From Pithys albifrons albifrons (taxonomy: Eukaryota > Chordata > Aves > Passeriformes > Thamnophilidae), in assembly GCF_047495875.1 (NCBI RefSeq), contig NC_092497.1, positions 72,449,463 to 72,513,462 on the forward strand: a DNA stretch of 64,000 nucleotides. Reading direction: 5' to 3'. The notes under the pieces were generated by a model, which was not told the origin of the DNA, ran no database searches, and saw only the letters and a program-made list of their open reading frames with translations. Positions within the stretch are counted from its first letter, which is position 1. Each line of letters begins with the position of its first letter. This document shows, one piece after another, positions 1 through 13,200 of the stretch. The position numbers were made by a program, and so were the translations under genes.

Positions 1-19
1 ATTTTAAATGGAGTTAAGA

Positions 20-1219
20 AGAAAACAGCTTTCTTCCACAAGTTTTTATTGGCACATATACAATGCATTTGAAAAACAAGTACATTTGAAAATGTTTGAA
101 TAGAAGGGATAGAAGTTGCATTTCAAGGATGGGTGGGCCTCTAACAAAATATTCAGGTGATATCAGATAACTACTTAAGTGAATGTATTCTTTCTGAGGC
201 AGTGTAACTGCTAGAATCAAAAAGCAGTGGCCAGTGTTTTGGATATTTCTCTGCAGTTGTTTTAAAAACCAATCTCATGAGAACTGGTGGAGAATGTGTA
301 TTGCAAAAGAAGAAACTGTAGGAAAAATACAGCAAAGAAAAAGCTGTAAGATGAAAATCCTGAACTGCATAAGATGAGGGAAGGATACTGAAAAGAAACT
401 CCAAAACTCAAAATCTTTGATTACAAAAACCAGAAGGGAGAATGTTATACTAGAATCAAAAGACATAGACTCCTTCTCCAGAATTTTTTCTACAATGCAC
501 ACATGAAGAAAGTGCACTGGATGCGTTTTAAGTTTTACTTAAGGAGCCAATACTTTCTAGTTAAGGATTTCTTTGGTACTTTATACCATACTGCCTCAGT
601 GATTTAAAGTCAGAGTTGTGAGTTAAAACTATCTGATCATTACCTGACACTGATTTATTAAATGACCATATATGATAAAATATTATTATCAAATTTTAAT
701 TCCCTGACCTATCTGGCCAATTCTGGAAAAAATGGAGAATTTTTGTACCTACCTTAACTGAGAATGAGGTACAAGAGGCTAGCCCTAATTTAGTAAATTA
801 TAAATCAAACAAGCAGACACCAAAAAACAATTCCCACCCCCCGAAACCCCCAAACAAACAAAAACCTACTTTTTAAAAACTGCATGAGTTATCTGACACA
901 AGAGATGAAGTGCAGAAAATGTTTATTAAACCATTTTAATAAATAAGTGATTTCAGTCATCCCCATGAGTACAGAAACAATTATCAAAAACCAGTAAAGA
1001 AGTTTTTTATGGTGTTCAGGGTGTGATTATTTCTTATCAAGACCCAGGAGTACAGAGGCTGCTTTTAGTGAGAGGGGAAGTCAATTCACAAACCTGGCAA
1101 CTTACACAGTAATTGAAACTACGAGCTGATTGTTGTACCAAACACACAGTATACTACTGCATTCCAACCATTCCTGTGAAAAAAGTAAATACAATGCCAG
1201 CATCCAGCAGAAAGCTATC
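20..1219 (-). other. PRUNE2: Putative PRUNE2 3' UTR
   Basis: This 1.2-kb AT-rich stretch follows the TAA on the minus strand and has no credible coding exon. AATAAA hexamers on the minus strand sit at 922-927, 654-659 and 45-50. The last would place a cleavage site near 20-35 and fits a normal terminal exon. If the donor at 1223 is used instead, this stretch would be intronic. No repeat was recognised. Confidence 0.5.
45..50 (-). promoter_or_regulatory. Poly(A) signal AATAAA (minus strand)
   Basis: The plus strand reads tttatt, so the minus strand has canonical AATAAA about 1.2 kb after the TAA. Two more copies occur upstream (922-927, 654-659) and could give shorter 3' ends. The hexamer is common by chance in AT-rich DNA. 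Confidence 0.4.
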
Positions 1220-1262
1220 TTACTTAGCTGTTTCTGAAGCTTCCCTCAGCTCTTCATCCAGT
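1220..1262 (-). CDS. PRUNE2: PRUNE2 last coding exon in window, with stop
   Basis: After acceptor ttttactcatgcag the exon reads [13 protein letters not shown] and then TAA at 1222-1220. [12 protein letters not shown] is conserved in mammals, but there the protein continues for about 25 residues on another exon. Here the last codon and stop read AAGTAAGA, so the stop overlaps a good donor (AA|GTAAGA, GT at 1223-1222). If spliced, the protein would carry a mammal-like tail encoded left of the window. If unspliced, it ends ...SETAK. I found no matching tail exon at 1-1200. The exon body is certain; the end is not. Confidence 0.85.
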
Positions 1263-4200
1263 CTGCATGAGTAAAAGTTATTGATGTAAAGAAACAGAGA
1301 AGCAAGCAGAGCATAAGAGAGAAGCAGAGCAATAGCAGAGCAAAGAACGAATACAATACATGCTTCTAAAATAGGAAGCCCATATGACTTAGGGCACACT
1401 GACACTAAAGCTCTTCAGTTCAGTATGATACCATTTATCCCTGTGCTCAATTAAATTTTTTAACTCTTATTTAGCTCATTTGGAGTCAAACACAGAAGCA
1501 GCAGGGGTCTGAGGCATGCCCAGTGAATAGAGCTGGAAGCACTCAGTTGCTCTATCAGATAATATTAAACTAGCTGCAGCCTGGGCCAAGTCAAGGACAT
1601 TTATGGTTCACTGAGTTTTATTTGCAAGGGAGGCTGATCTCAACAGCTTGAAGGGTAAGTAAGATTCCACATCAATGCAAGTCCTCTCTCGTTCAGCTGT
1701 TGAGGTCGCCTGCAGGTGAAAGGCTGTCACACAGATTCACTCCATTATGAGCAGCAGCAGAGGCAAGAAAGCAAGTTTTACCTCATTCGTCTCTTAATAC
1801 ACTTATCTTCATCATACCTTACAAGATAAGAGTGGATGAAGGAAGAGAAAAGATGTAACAGTTCATATGGTACAGCATATTGTATCCCACCTTAGTCAAA
1901 ACTACCGAACAACCACATAATCCAAAACCTGGCATAACCCTATATACTTTTTACAGGTGGGATTCCTCTTGAGCACAGGGGGTATATTTTTCTTGCCAAG
2001 GGAGCAATTATGAAGCCAAAAGATGAATCATAATTTTCTACAGTAATTTCTCTCAATTTGCATCAGAAGTGAAGCTATCAGCTGAACACTGCTCTCCTCC
2101 CTGTGGTATGAGGATAACCACTCACAAGTGTCTTGAATGCACACAGGCCCTAAATCTTGTAATCACATGTTGAAAATGCTTGCCACCAGTGGGCACAATT
2201 GTCACCTTTGAAGTTCTATCTTTTTCCACAAAATCATGATCTCTCATCTGGCTGCTGCTGACATGAGGTAGGCAATTCCCTAAAACTTCTTAAGTTTTAA
2301 GTAGTAAAGTTTATTTGGTACTGGTGCTGTGATTGTTTCACCTTTGGTCTGAGAGGTGAACAGACTTTCCAAACACTTTTCAGTCCACAGGGACGTAAAA
2401 CTGTGTATATTGCCACAATAAGGAACACAGCAAAGGAACAGAAATTCAGAGTATCATGTTAAGGCTTCTATCTCAGGGAATGGTAAGAAATTAAAAATGT
2501 TAGAGGAATAAAAAGAGGGAGGGACTGAGGGAAGGAGGGACGGAGGGAGGAAGGAGGGGATGAAGGGAAGAAGGAAGTAGGATGAAAAATCATTAGGGAT
2601 GTTAAAACATTATGGGCATTCTTTATTAGTTCACCAACAGCCTCTGTTCCACATTCTTAGCATGACTCCATCACTAAAGTTACAGCAACAAATGAAATTG
2701 AGTGAAAGTGTCTCTATGACCCCTCATTTCACAACTGTAATTCACTGCTTTCACAAGTGAAACTTTCTCAAGCCAGAACTGAGCTTCCCACTTGCTCCCT
2801 GGAATTACACCATCAGCTTAATGAAGGAAATGATGTTGCTTTGCAACTACTCTAAGACAGGTATGAAAAGTCCTGTCTGGGTTGAACAGATCTATGACAG
2901 CTCCAAAAACTATCACTGACATACCATAAAGGAGAAGACAATCATATTTGTGTATTCGCTCATCAAATTACTTACTAGAACAGAATGATTGGCTGTTCAA
3001 AACCTAGGACATTTGATAAAGAGAAGAATTAAAACAAAAACAACTTCCTTGAACAAGATTATCATTTTAATAACAACTATATGAAACTCATGAATTTTTC
3101 AGTCATTTTCAGTCTTGGTATATGATTTCATCTTGTTTTTTTCAGGTCTGAAAAAAGTCAGTTGAGATGAGCAATGCCAATCAACTTCCTACAATTTTTT
3201 AATGGATACTTTCCTTACCTTACTTTCCTTTTAATAGTTACTTTTCTTTAAATGCTTGCATTTAAAAAAATCCATGTGTAAGTAGCAAAACCTGAGAAAC
3301 TGTCTTTCAGTGGTTCTGGATTTATCCAAGAAAATTAACAAAATAAGGAAAGGTGAACCTTTTGACTTTCAGTGGTCTCCTATTGAACAAGCTATCTTTT
3401 AATTACTCTTTCAGTTCAAATCATTGCATGACTAAAGCTAAATACACTTTTACTTGAATAGTGTTAAAAGTTATGGAAAAATATGGCATAGATGATACCT
3501 GTGGAAAGGTTAAACTATTCTTCTACTCCCCTAGAAATATGTATTTATGATGTTTTGTGATTCCATTACACAGTGGCTTCCTGCTTCTGAGTTTGGTAGT
3601 GAAATGTTTGTGGAACAACATAAGCTTCTTTAAGAATGTCAGAAAATTGCTTACTGTTTTTTCAGAGTCTTAAATACTATTACTAGTTTGTGAAAGTTTC
3701 CATTAGAACCAGTACACACTTACTGTACATCACTTACTTGACAATACTTTCTGGTATATGCACATATTCCATTGGAATCATCTCATGAAGCTCTGCCAAT
3801 GTGTTGACATACTGTATCTTACTGCTGAACTTAGAGCTGAAACACAGAAAAACCTTACTTTTCCCCCCAATCTCTTATGATATATTAAAAATAAAAGAAG
3901 GCATGTATTAAATAATTAAGCACTTTGATATTCTTATTTCAATTACATAGCTCAGCTAATCATGAGCCTTCCTGAAGAGTAAGGCTGAAATTGAGTCTAA
4001 ACCTTTGGCTGTTCCTTCCTTAGCCTGAATCACAGTATTTAGGACATTATAAACAGTAGTATCTAATTAGACAATGCAATTAGTTTTACAGTTAGAAGGA
4101 GATGCATTAACATTCTGAAAATTATCAAATCCCTTACAGGATATTTACATATAAAAAAAGATGGGAAGCATTCACTTAATAATATCATAATAATCATGAT

Positions 4201-7200
4201 GGTTATCAACTGACTCTGACAACTTAGCATATCTATTTCATACCAATTCTCAATCAAACATAGTAAAACTGAACTTCTCTGTTTGTTCAGATGAGTACAG
4301 ATATGATTGTGTTTATTGTTACTGCAAGGCCTTCTTACGAGGAAATACCTTGTTTATTTCAGCTGTGCTACAAGATTCATTTATTGTGCTTGAAAAATGA
4401 TCACCTGAAAAAAGGGTAATTGTCCTTAAAAACATAAGGCTCTTCACTTTCCTAACCTAAGTTATTTGACATGTATGAGCTTGTGAAAAATATATCTCAC
4501 CTGGCTCATAAAACAATTTTTCAACTTTAGCTCTGGTGGTATTTAGATAGTCTTTTAACATTAGTAACAGTGACAAACTCACATTGACTGTAAATCTTAA
4601 GTGTAAGTCATGAAAAACAGAATAAATTCTATTTACTGCTGATTTGCGGGTATAGCAGGACAACATGAAGCCTCTGAAATAGCTCTGAGCAAAAGGTTAC
4701 TGCCCATCCTCTTAACATACATATCTTCCCAGTAAGGTGAATGAGACAGTTGAAACAGGAATACACGAAGGTGCTGTGTGCTGTGAATAGTTGTTTAAGC
4801 TCATTCATTTTAATTTGTCCCTCTACCAGATTAGCTCACTAGGTGCATACATGCAGGAGCAGGCAAATGGTCACATTTAAGATGCAAGCATCACTCACAA
4901 TTGACCAAAGTATGATAACATACAGGTAATTCTTAGCATTTTATCCAAAATCTTAATCACAGTCTGCAGCACATTCTGTGTATTCAGACAACTGTTTGTT
5001 AATCGAGTCCCAGACTTCTCCAAATTTTTGAGGTAGTTTTGAGGTAGAAATGAAATAGACTTGATGTTAGCACACCCTCAGTAACTTGACTATCCCTTGC
5101 CATTTTTTTTGTCTTTCAGGTTCATGATTTCTACTGCTTTTTCCAGTATCTCAGCTAAAATACAATTATGCTGCTTGCCTTTAGTTGTGTCATTGAAATC
5201 TCTGCTTGCCTTGTGACCAATTAATTTCTTACTCTAAAATTCCCACTGTGCCTTTCAGTGAACTCCTCAGGGCTAGCAAACTAAGCTACAGCCATTGGCT
5301 TTCAACTAATCAAGTTTCTGTCTCCTTAACATTGCTTATTACTGATTCAACTCTCTCTTTTCATGTCCCACAGACTTATTTACTCAGCTTTCTCATAATA
5401 TTGTTTTGTCCTTGGTAAGGGGTCAAATTTTTCACAAGTCACACAGGCCATGTGTCCTGCCCACCTTTTCCAACTCCCATTTGTTCTTCATTTTCATCTT
5501 ACATAGAGACTCAATCTACTTGACTGAAATGGAGAGTTTTAACTGGCCTCTAGTTATTTTTAGTTTTGTACTGCTAATTTGCTTTGCCAAACTATTTAAA
5601 GGAAGCATTTTTTCCTGTTTGGCCAAGAAAAACCTCTAATCTGTTGTTCAGTATGATCACTTTGAATAAACAATGAATTGAAACAGACATGACTTTTTTT
5701 TTTAATTGCTGTCTACCTAATTTCTGGGGCAAAATAGTATGGCAACAGAAATATTTCTGACATCAGCTGCAATTCAGTAAATCCTCATAACTACCATTGG
5801 TAATTCCAAGAATTGCCTTGCTTTTACTCTGGTATTTTGAATTGTCACTTTCTCCTTGGTCTTAAAGATACCACATCTGAAAAAAGAAGCCCCATTATGA
5901 CAGTCTGCCTTTTGCACTTGGGCAGCGATGGGAGAAATCACATGTTGTTCCCTCATCCCAATGTCATATTATCAGACCAGAGCATACTGTGACAGACACT
6001 CTCTGAGAGATGTCATGACATACATCATTCACTGTATGTCATTTGCTGTGTTGCTTCTGTAGATAATTCTTCTTCTCTTGCCTGAAGCAATTCCTTCTCA
6101 CAACTGTAGTGAGCTCTCCCTCATCTCAGGATTTCAGCTTCATACTTGCCTATCCTCTTCAACAACACATGAGTTCTTCAAAGACAGTAACTTTTTTTTT
6201 CTTTTTTACTAAACAAAGTATTATTTTTTATGGCATTAAACATTTTTTGGAACAAGAAATCATATGCATTCAAAAACCTCAAGTTGCGGGCAGTCCTCTT
6301 GTTTGACCAGCAACTAATTTTTTAAAAGGCTAGAACTGTAGCTTAATATTGTCCTTTGGCCAGGATTTTTAAAATAAGATGATTATCATTACATGCAGTC
6401 CCCATTTCTACATACTTTTTAGCTGAGCTCCAAACAAGACAATTTTAAGTAACTAAACTCCCAGTTCCCTAAACAGGCTTAGAAACAATCCCTATGCTGT
6501 CTGAAACTAGATACTCATTTGAATAACTTTTTCCCCCCTCCACTCACTCTAGGAAAGTGAACTGTCAAAATCCCACCAAAAGCTATAAAATGAGCACTCT
6601 TCAGTGAAAGATTAACAGCCATGTTTGTTAATTTAGGGTGCTTACATATGCTTAGGCACATAGAAAAACACTGGTGTTCCTTACATACCTTATAAAAGGT
6701 CGTGTCACAGCCAGAATTGTCCTGATAAACCACGATGGATGAACAATTATAAATGATTTCAGATTCTTCCGCAATCTAAGTAAAAAAGCAATGGTTTCTT
6801 CAAAAAACAGAAAAACCCGCAAACATACAAAAAGATCATATACAGTGAACACTGATATACACGGGAATAACAGAAATGGACAGTGTTTAAAATAATAGCT
6901 ATGGATTAAAAGGAAAATATTACTCACCGTCGATCAATCATCTGATAACATTTTTTCATCCAACCCAATCCAGGCATTCTCCTTCTTGGTGTTGCTCCAT
7001 TCAAGTAGACAATCATATAGTCTTCAGCCACCATCAGCTCCAAGGTACTGATTACATAGCTGATAAAAGTATAGATGTCAGTAGCACAAACTGAACATTA
7101 TCTGCTTAAGGCCAAACTAAATCAGTCTACTAGGAATAAATCAAGGCAGACTAAGCAATTTTTTTACAAGAGAGGCTTTTCTTTTCCTTTAAACCAAAGC

Positions 7201-10200
7201 AAGCATTTAGCCCTAATCACCATTGTACCTGTGGATGTGTAACTAGAAAACTACAGTCTTACCTCTGTCTTCAAAAATATATGTGGTTTCCTTACAAAAA
7301 TACAGTGTCTTAGAGAGTTTTCAAAACTCACTGGTGCCTTTGCTGATTACTAAAAAAACATTAATAATGAGATTTTGCAAGGGAGAACATTGCAGGATCA
7401 TGTGAAGTCCTAGGGACTTCTAAAATTAACTGCTTAGAAACTTTTATTCGCTATTCTAATCATCAAGTTTGATGAAGTTTTTTCAGTGCAGAAATAAAAA
7501 GTGTCACGAGAAGATACTTGTTATAATTCTTGTGATCCTCACACTACTGCTGCAAGTCTGTGACTGCCGCCAACTACAAACACATTACAACTCAAGTCTA
7601 ATAAAGCTTGTCCATCAGCCTGAGTTCTGATGGGAGAGATCACTCCATGACACAACTTCATTTTGTAACCAAAATACTCCAAACAGGCATTAAGATACAG
7701 AGCTCCTGGGGCCAAATTCATCCTACTTTTCTAAAAGAGCACATTACCCCGTCAAAGGAGAGGACAGTTGTAAATTCTTGTCTGGGACTATATATTCAGA
7801 TGCTCCACTCAGTAGTCCCTACCTCATTTGGAAGCTGATCATCACAGGAATGTTTAAATTGCTCTCACTAACCAGCTTCAAGGCATGCCTATGTAAAAAC
7901 TAGAAAGAAGAACCACAAGTCGCACTTTAAAAACCTGAATGCCTGAGTGCACTCACTGCAAAAATCAGCTCTATCCCTGAGCATAATGGCCCCTTTCATA
8001 GGTGTGTGGGAATGTCTCATGGTCTAACCTGACCCTCAAATTCCTTAGGATGCAATGTCTTTAAAAGTATTGTAGGAAATCTAGTTCTCACCAAATAGAG
8101 TGCTATTTTACCTGGGCATAAATTAGGCAGTCTTTAAGCAGACCAGCTGCAGGATTTAAGTAGACCAGTTCCATGCATTTGATAAAGGCTGTCTAAATCA
8201 CTACTCATTCCATACATTTCACTGCTCTTTCTTGCAGTTGTCCATTCCCTGCTTTTGCCTGACACTTGCAAAGACTCATGTCTAACAGTGAAATAGCAAA
8301 GCAAGGGATTGCATGGACATTTTGATGCATAAAGCTTAATTTAACTGAACCTATTGATTACATGCCATAGGGAACAACATCTAGTGATTTAAAGGCATTT
8401 AGACACTGATCCATGCAAAAGTGTGTAAGTACTTACTAACACACTACAGGCCTTTCAGTTACAGAAACAAGATAGTCTGAAAAATGTCTGTGTTTACTAA
8501 GGGCAAAAGGAATTGTGAATATCCTAAAAATAATCAGTTATAATAAGAACAATCATGAATATTTCTCATTAGGAAATAAGAGCACTATTATGACAAAAAG
8601 GAATCTCTGCTAGTTTTTTAGCCAGATCTCACTTATCTCACATACTTTCATTCAGCAGCTCTTATCCAATGTAAGTTTTATTAGATGATTTGCCATTTTA
8701 AGGATGCTGAGCTCCCTTGCAAATTTACCTATCTAGCAATTTATTATTATTTGATAATAATGGCAATTTCTTTATTATTTGAAAAGATTGACAGAATTTT
8801 TCTTATTAACTAGAACAATTCCCTCACTCTGAAAGTAAAATGCTGGTTTTGTTTTCAAAGTGTGATTTTTTTCAAGTTGAGATTGTTGTAAAAAATTGTT
8901 AATCTTTTGACTGTTTCAGTCAGCCACAAATTAAACAGCTGAACTTAAAAATTCTGTGGTTCTGCATTATCTAGAAGAACTGTTCTAAAAGATGTCTCAA
9001 GTGTTTTGGCCCAAACTGCACACTTCAAAAAAAATTTTACAGGATTTGTCAAGATAACAAGACAATTGGAAATGTGAAAGGATGGGAACATAACTGCAAA
9101 ACTTGAGAGCAACTGAGGAAAATTGTTAATCAGAAACTAGAGGTGGCTTATATACTGCACAAACATTATTATTCATCAGACACATGCTATATTAAAAATG
9201 GAAAGTGATTTCAGAGATTTGCAGGTCTCTCTTGATCCCTATATAATTCAACAGTAAAAAATAACAAATATTTAAATATATCAGTTATTGCATGTTTACT
9301 AAACTGTTGCAAGCCTTCTATTTCCATGCCCTTAATAGGCCTACAACTGAAAGAAAGGATTAATTAAATTTCCCTTTTCTTGTTGTCTTAGAGAGAGCCA
9401 ACAGTCTGTAAGCATTAAAATAAGCTGAATGTTAAAGGCTAACTTGAACACTATTACTACTCCAGAAAAACTGAGTTATAAAACTGAATTTGGCAACAGT
9501 CTCAAGCCTGTGGAAAAGGCTCTTAAGGCTTTCTCGGCAAAAGCTCACTTACCACCAGCTCTTTCTGAATAAGGGTCTTGGGTGAAGACAAAGAACAACT
9601 ATTGCATGTCAGTCAGTTACTCTTAGTTTTGTTCTCTACTTACCAAGTTAAAACCACTGCAGTAATTCCTTTCTACCTTTTAATCACTGGGCATCATGTA
9701 TATCAGTTACTGTAGATGGCATAGGATTCTTAGAAGCTCTACTGGACAAATTATAGCAGTTGTTCTGACCAGGAACTAAAGCACTCATTCTTGGTTTTCA
9801 CTCATAGAGACAGTGTTAAAGGCATTGGCTGTCACCAAGCACATCTTCAGGGACTGGAATTTTAAGGAGACTTGGATTTGTGCTCTAGTGCCTTTTAAGC
9901 TGCAAATGGCAAAGGCCAGGTCTCCTGCTGGCTTTAGAAGTTACTTACTGGGCTTTAGCACAGAAAACATTGGATAGATTGATTTTTTAACAGCTGTAAG
10001 TGGAAGTAGCTGGCAGCATTTCAGGGGATTGCTGCCTTCAAAATTTTTGGCTGCCAAAATAAATTTTCATTAGGAATAATTTTCTTGCGATAGATTTGGG
10101 TTTATGTGGCCAAATTTGTGTTCTGCCCAACTGGTCACTGCCACTTCTTGGCTGAATCAGAAGCAGCTGGAGTCAGGAAACACATGTACAGCTGTTTGTG

Positions 10201-13200
10201 TCAGCAAATGCCATTTATCTGGTATTTTATAAACCAGTGTCATAAAATGGCCCTGTGACTCCTAAACAGGGCACAGCACATATTAAAAATACATACAGTG
10301 ATACATCATGATAATATATAATAAACAATACATAATGAAAAACAGCCCTGTGGTCTAAGCCCTTCTGACTGTTCTCAGCAATAGCTGGAAATCACTAGTG
10401 AAACAGTGAAAAGACCATAGCCTCAAGAAGTTGGAAGTACTGCATTCCTTGACATTTAGGGAGATATTGCAATCAGATTTGGCCCTGACAAATGTGCCCT
10501 AATCTGGGACAGGGAGTAGGTAAAGAATACCAAAATAATATTTCACTGAGTAATTTATCTCAAACTACTATCTTCCTTGTCATTCAGATGACTCCCCTTC
10601 TAATGACCAAAATTACCTCTTAAGTAAAGATAGGTTACCTCTCACTGTTTAATCATGAGTACTAACTCAAAAGGCTCTGTCACTTTGCTCACATATCACT
10701 CACAGGAAAAGGTTTTCCATGACATAGTTGTAATCAGTTCTACTGCTGTCTGGCAAGAAGCATGCCGCAAACACAATGATAGCATTGAGACCATCACCAT
10801 AGTATCCTGTGGAAAAAAACAGAAAAGCATTTTTATCTTTGTCAAAGGCTTTTAACAGGATAAATCTAAAAAGAATTCTCAAAGTCCTGTAACAGATCTA
10901 CTCTGTCTATTGCTGAAGCAGACTGAAAATGCATGAACTATCATCAAGTGATAAGGAAATAGCACAGTCAGTTAAGGTGACTTCTCAAAAATAAACTTTC
11001 ATAACTATTAGTAAACTTTATATTATAGAGACCAGCAAAAAATGCCTTCAAGGCTTCTGTTTCTGGTTCATTGCACCTCTGTGGCAATTATGTGCTGAAT
11101 GCTCACCTCAGACTGAGGAATAAGGCACTAAAGAAAATAGTCTACATTTGCTGACTTGCATGTTTTGAATGATGTTTCTCAAAGTCTTCCAATCCAATCT
11201 CAGTTGGTTTGGGCAGCTCCAATGGCTTTAGGATATTACAATGATGACTGCACCCTACTATACCATAAGAACTTCTGGGGAATAGTTAAAGCATTTGTTG
11301 CAAGTTTTGTATAAATTACTTTTTTACCTTGGACAATTTAGTCATCCAATACTGGCATTCTCTGGGCTGCACCACTGCCTAATGATAGCTGTAAACCTTC
11401 CAAGCTGTAGCAGTACCATTCCAAGGTCCAGGACAGTTGCTTGTTACCCAAAATAATTTTTTTTTTGTGATGGATTAATATTAGTTAGTCTTCTCCACAG
11501 TCCTTTGCAGCTGCTATGGATTTTCTGTATTACTATTAATAAATAAAAAAATACTTCTGCATTTGAGTTTTAAGTTTTGCTTGAAGGATACATGCAAGCA
11601 GGAGCAATTTATAAAGATGCTATAGAAATGATTGTAGGTAGATAGCACTAATAATGAGAGAGACAGAAGCTGGATATACTGAGAGAATGACTCAAAAGCC
11701 ATTCAAAGGTGTCTAGAAGAAACTGACCACGAGGGAGAGATAATCACATTTGTGAAGGAAATTTTTATTTCCCTCAGAGAGAGGAACATGTTACTGACAA
11801 AAATTACAGGGTAATACTGCCACTTAACCCTTCAAAAAGGAGATTTTAAGACTTTTACAGTGCTTTTTCAGAAACAGAGAGCAGTATTCTCATCTAACTA
11901 AAATGGTCATGGAACTCCAGTCTTCTTTTTAGCACAAATTATAATTCAGCTAGATTATTATGGAATTGTGCTGGGTTTGACTGAAATTGAGTTAATTTCC
12001 TTTCCAATGGCTAGTCAGGGCTATGCTTTTGATTTGCACTGAAAACAGTGCTGATAATACAGAAATGTTTTTGTTACTGCTGTGTAGTGCTCAGACAGTG
12101 CCAAGGCCTTTTCTACTTCTATTTCTTTTAGTACTCTCCCCTTCAAGGAGCAGGCTAGGACGTGCACAAGAAGTTCAGAAGGGACACTGTCAGGACGGGT
12201 GACCCCACCTGATCCCAGGGATATTCTATACCATATGGCATTATGCTCAGCATAAAGAGCCAGAGGGAAAAGAAGGAAGGGGGGAAGTTAGGAGTGATGG
12301 TGCTTGCCTTCCCAACTCATACTAGAGCCCTGCTTTCCTGGCGATGGCTGAATATCTGCCTGCCCATAGGAAGCAGTGAATGAATTCCTTGTTTTGCTTT
12401 GCTGGTGTGCACAGCTTTTCCTTTACCTATTACACTGCCCTTATCTCAACCCATTCACTCTTACCCTTCTGATTCACCATGCGGAAGTGAGTGGTGGTGT
12501 GGAGCTTGGTTGCCAGATGGGGTTAAACAACAACAGGAATAAAGCAGTATTTTGCAGGTTTCAAATAGGGAGAACACTTCCTTCCTTCCATAAGTTTAAA
12601 AAAAACAAACTTGAGAAGATTTCATATCATGCTGCCATAAAGCAATCTGTCCAGTTGGCACAGGAGTTTGGTAGCATGAGCACTTGGTGGCAGGTGTGTC
12701 CAGTAAAATACACAGAACCATCTGTGGTTCACAGAAAGCAAAATGATTATGTGCAGATGCTAACTAACAACAGACAGAATTAAAACCCACTTATAAATCT
12801 AAGTCACTTCTTCTCACACGTGCTTAAAGAGAAGGAATGTTCATCCAAGAGAGAAGTGCATTTCAATTCATCATTAGAAACCAGTAAATGCCATTTGCCC
12901 AAATTCTCAGTCTGTGCAAAGAGAAATATCTCTAAGAAATTTCCCCATCCTTGTATGTTGAAGACAATCTCACACTGCACTTTCAAATCTACTCCCCTTA
13001 ACCATTGCTGGCAAGCACACAGATTTTACATTTGCTGTTATCTGTCATTTGTCAAAGAGGAATGATCAGTAGATCATCAAATCATCAAGATTGCTTAACT
13101 TCCAACTAATTAATTTTAGTCAGAAACTATTATTAATCTTGTGGTTAAAGAAAAGATTCCTGGTCCTCTAAACACTCCACTAACGTACTGCCAAACAGAA

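Noticed and set aside
12376..12783. 135-codon plus-strand open frame
   Set aside because: It starts inside the solo LTR at 11967-12535 and runs into intron sequence; no known protein.
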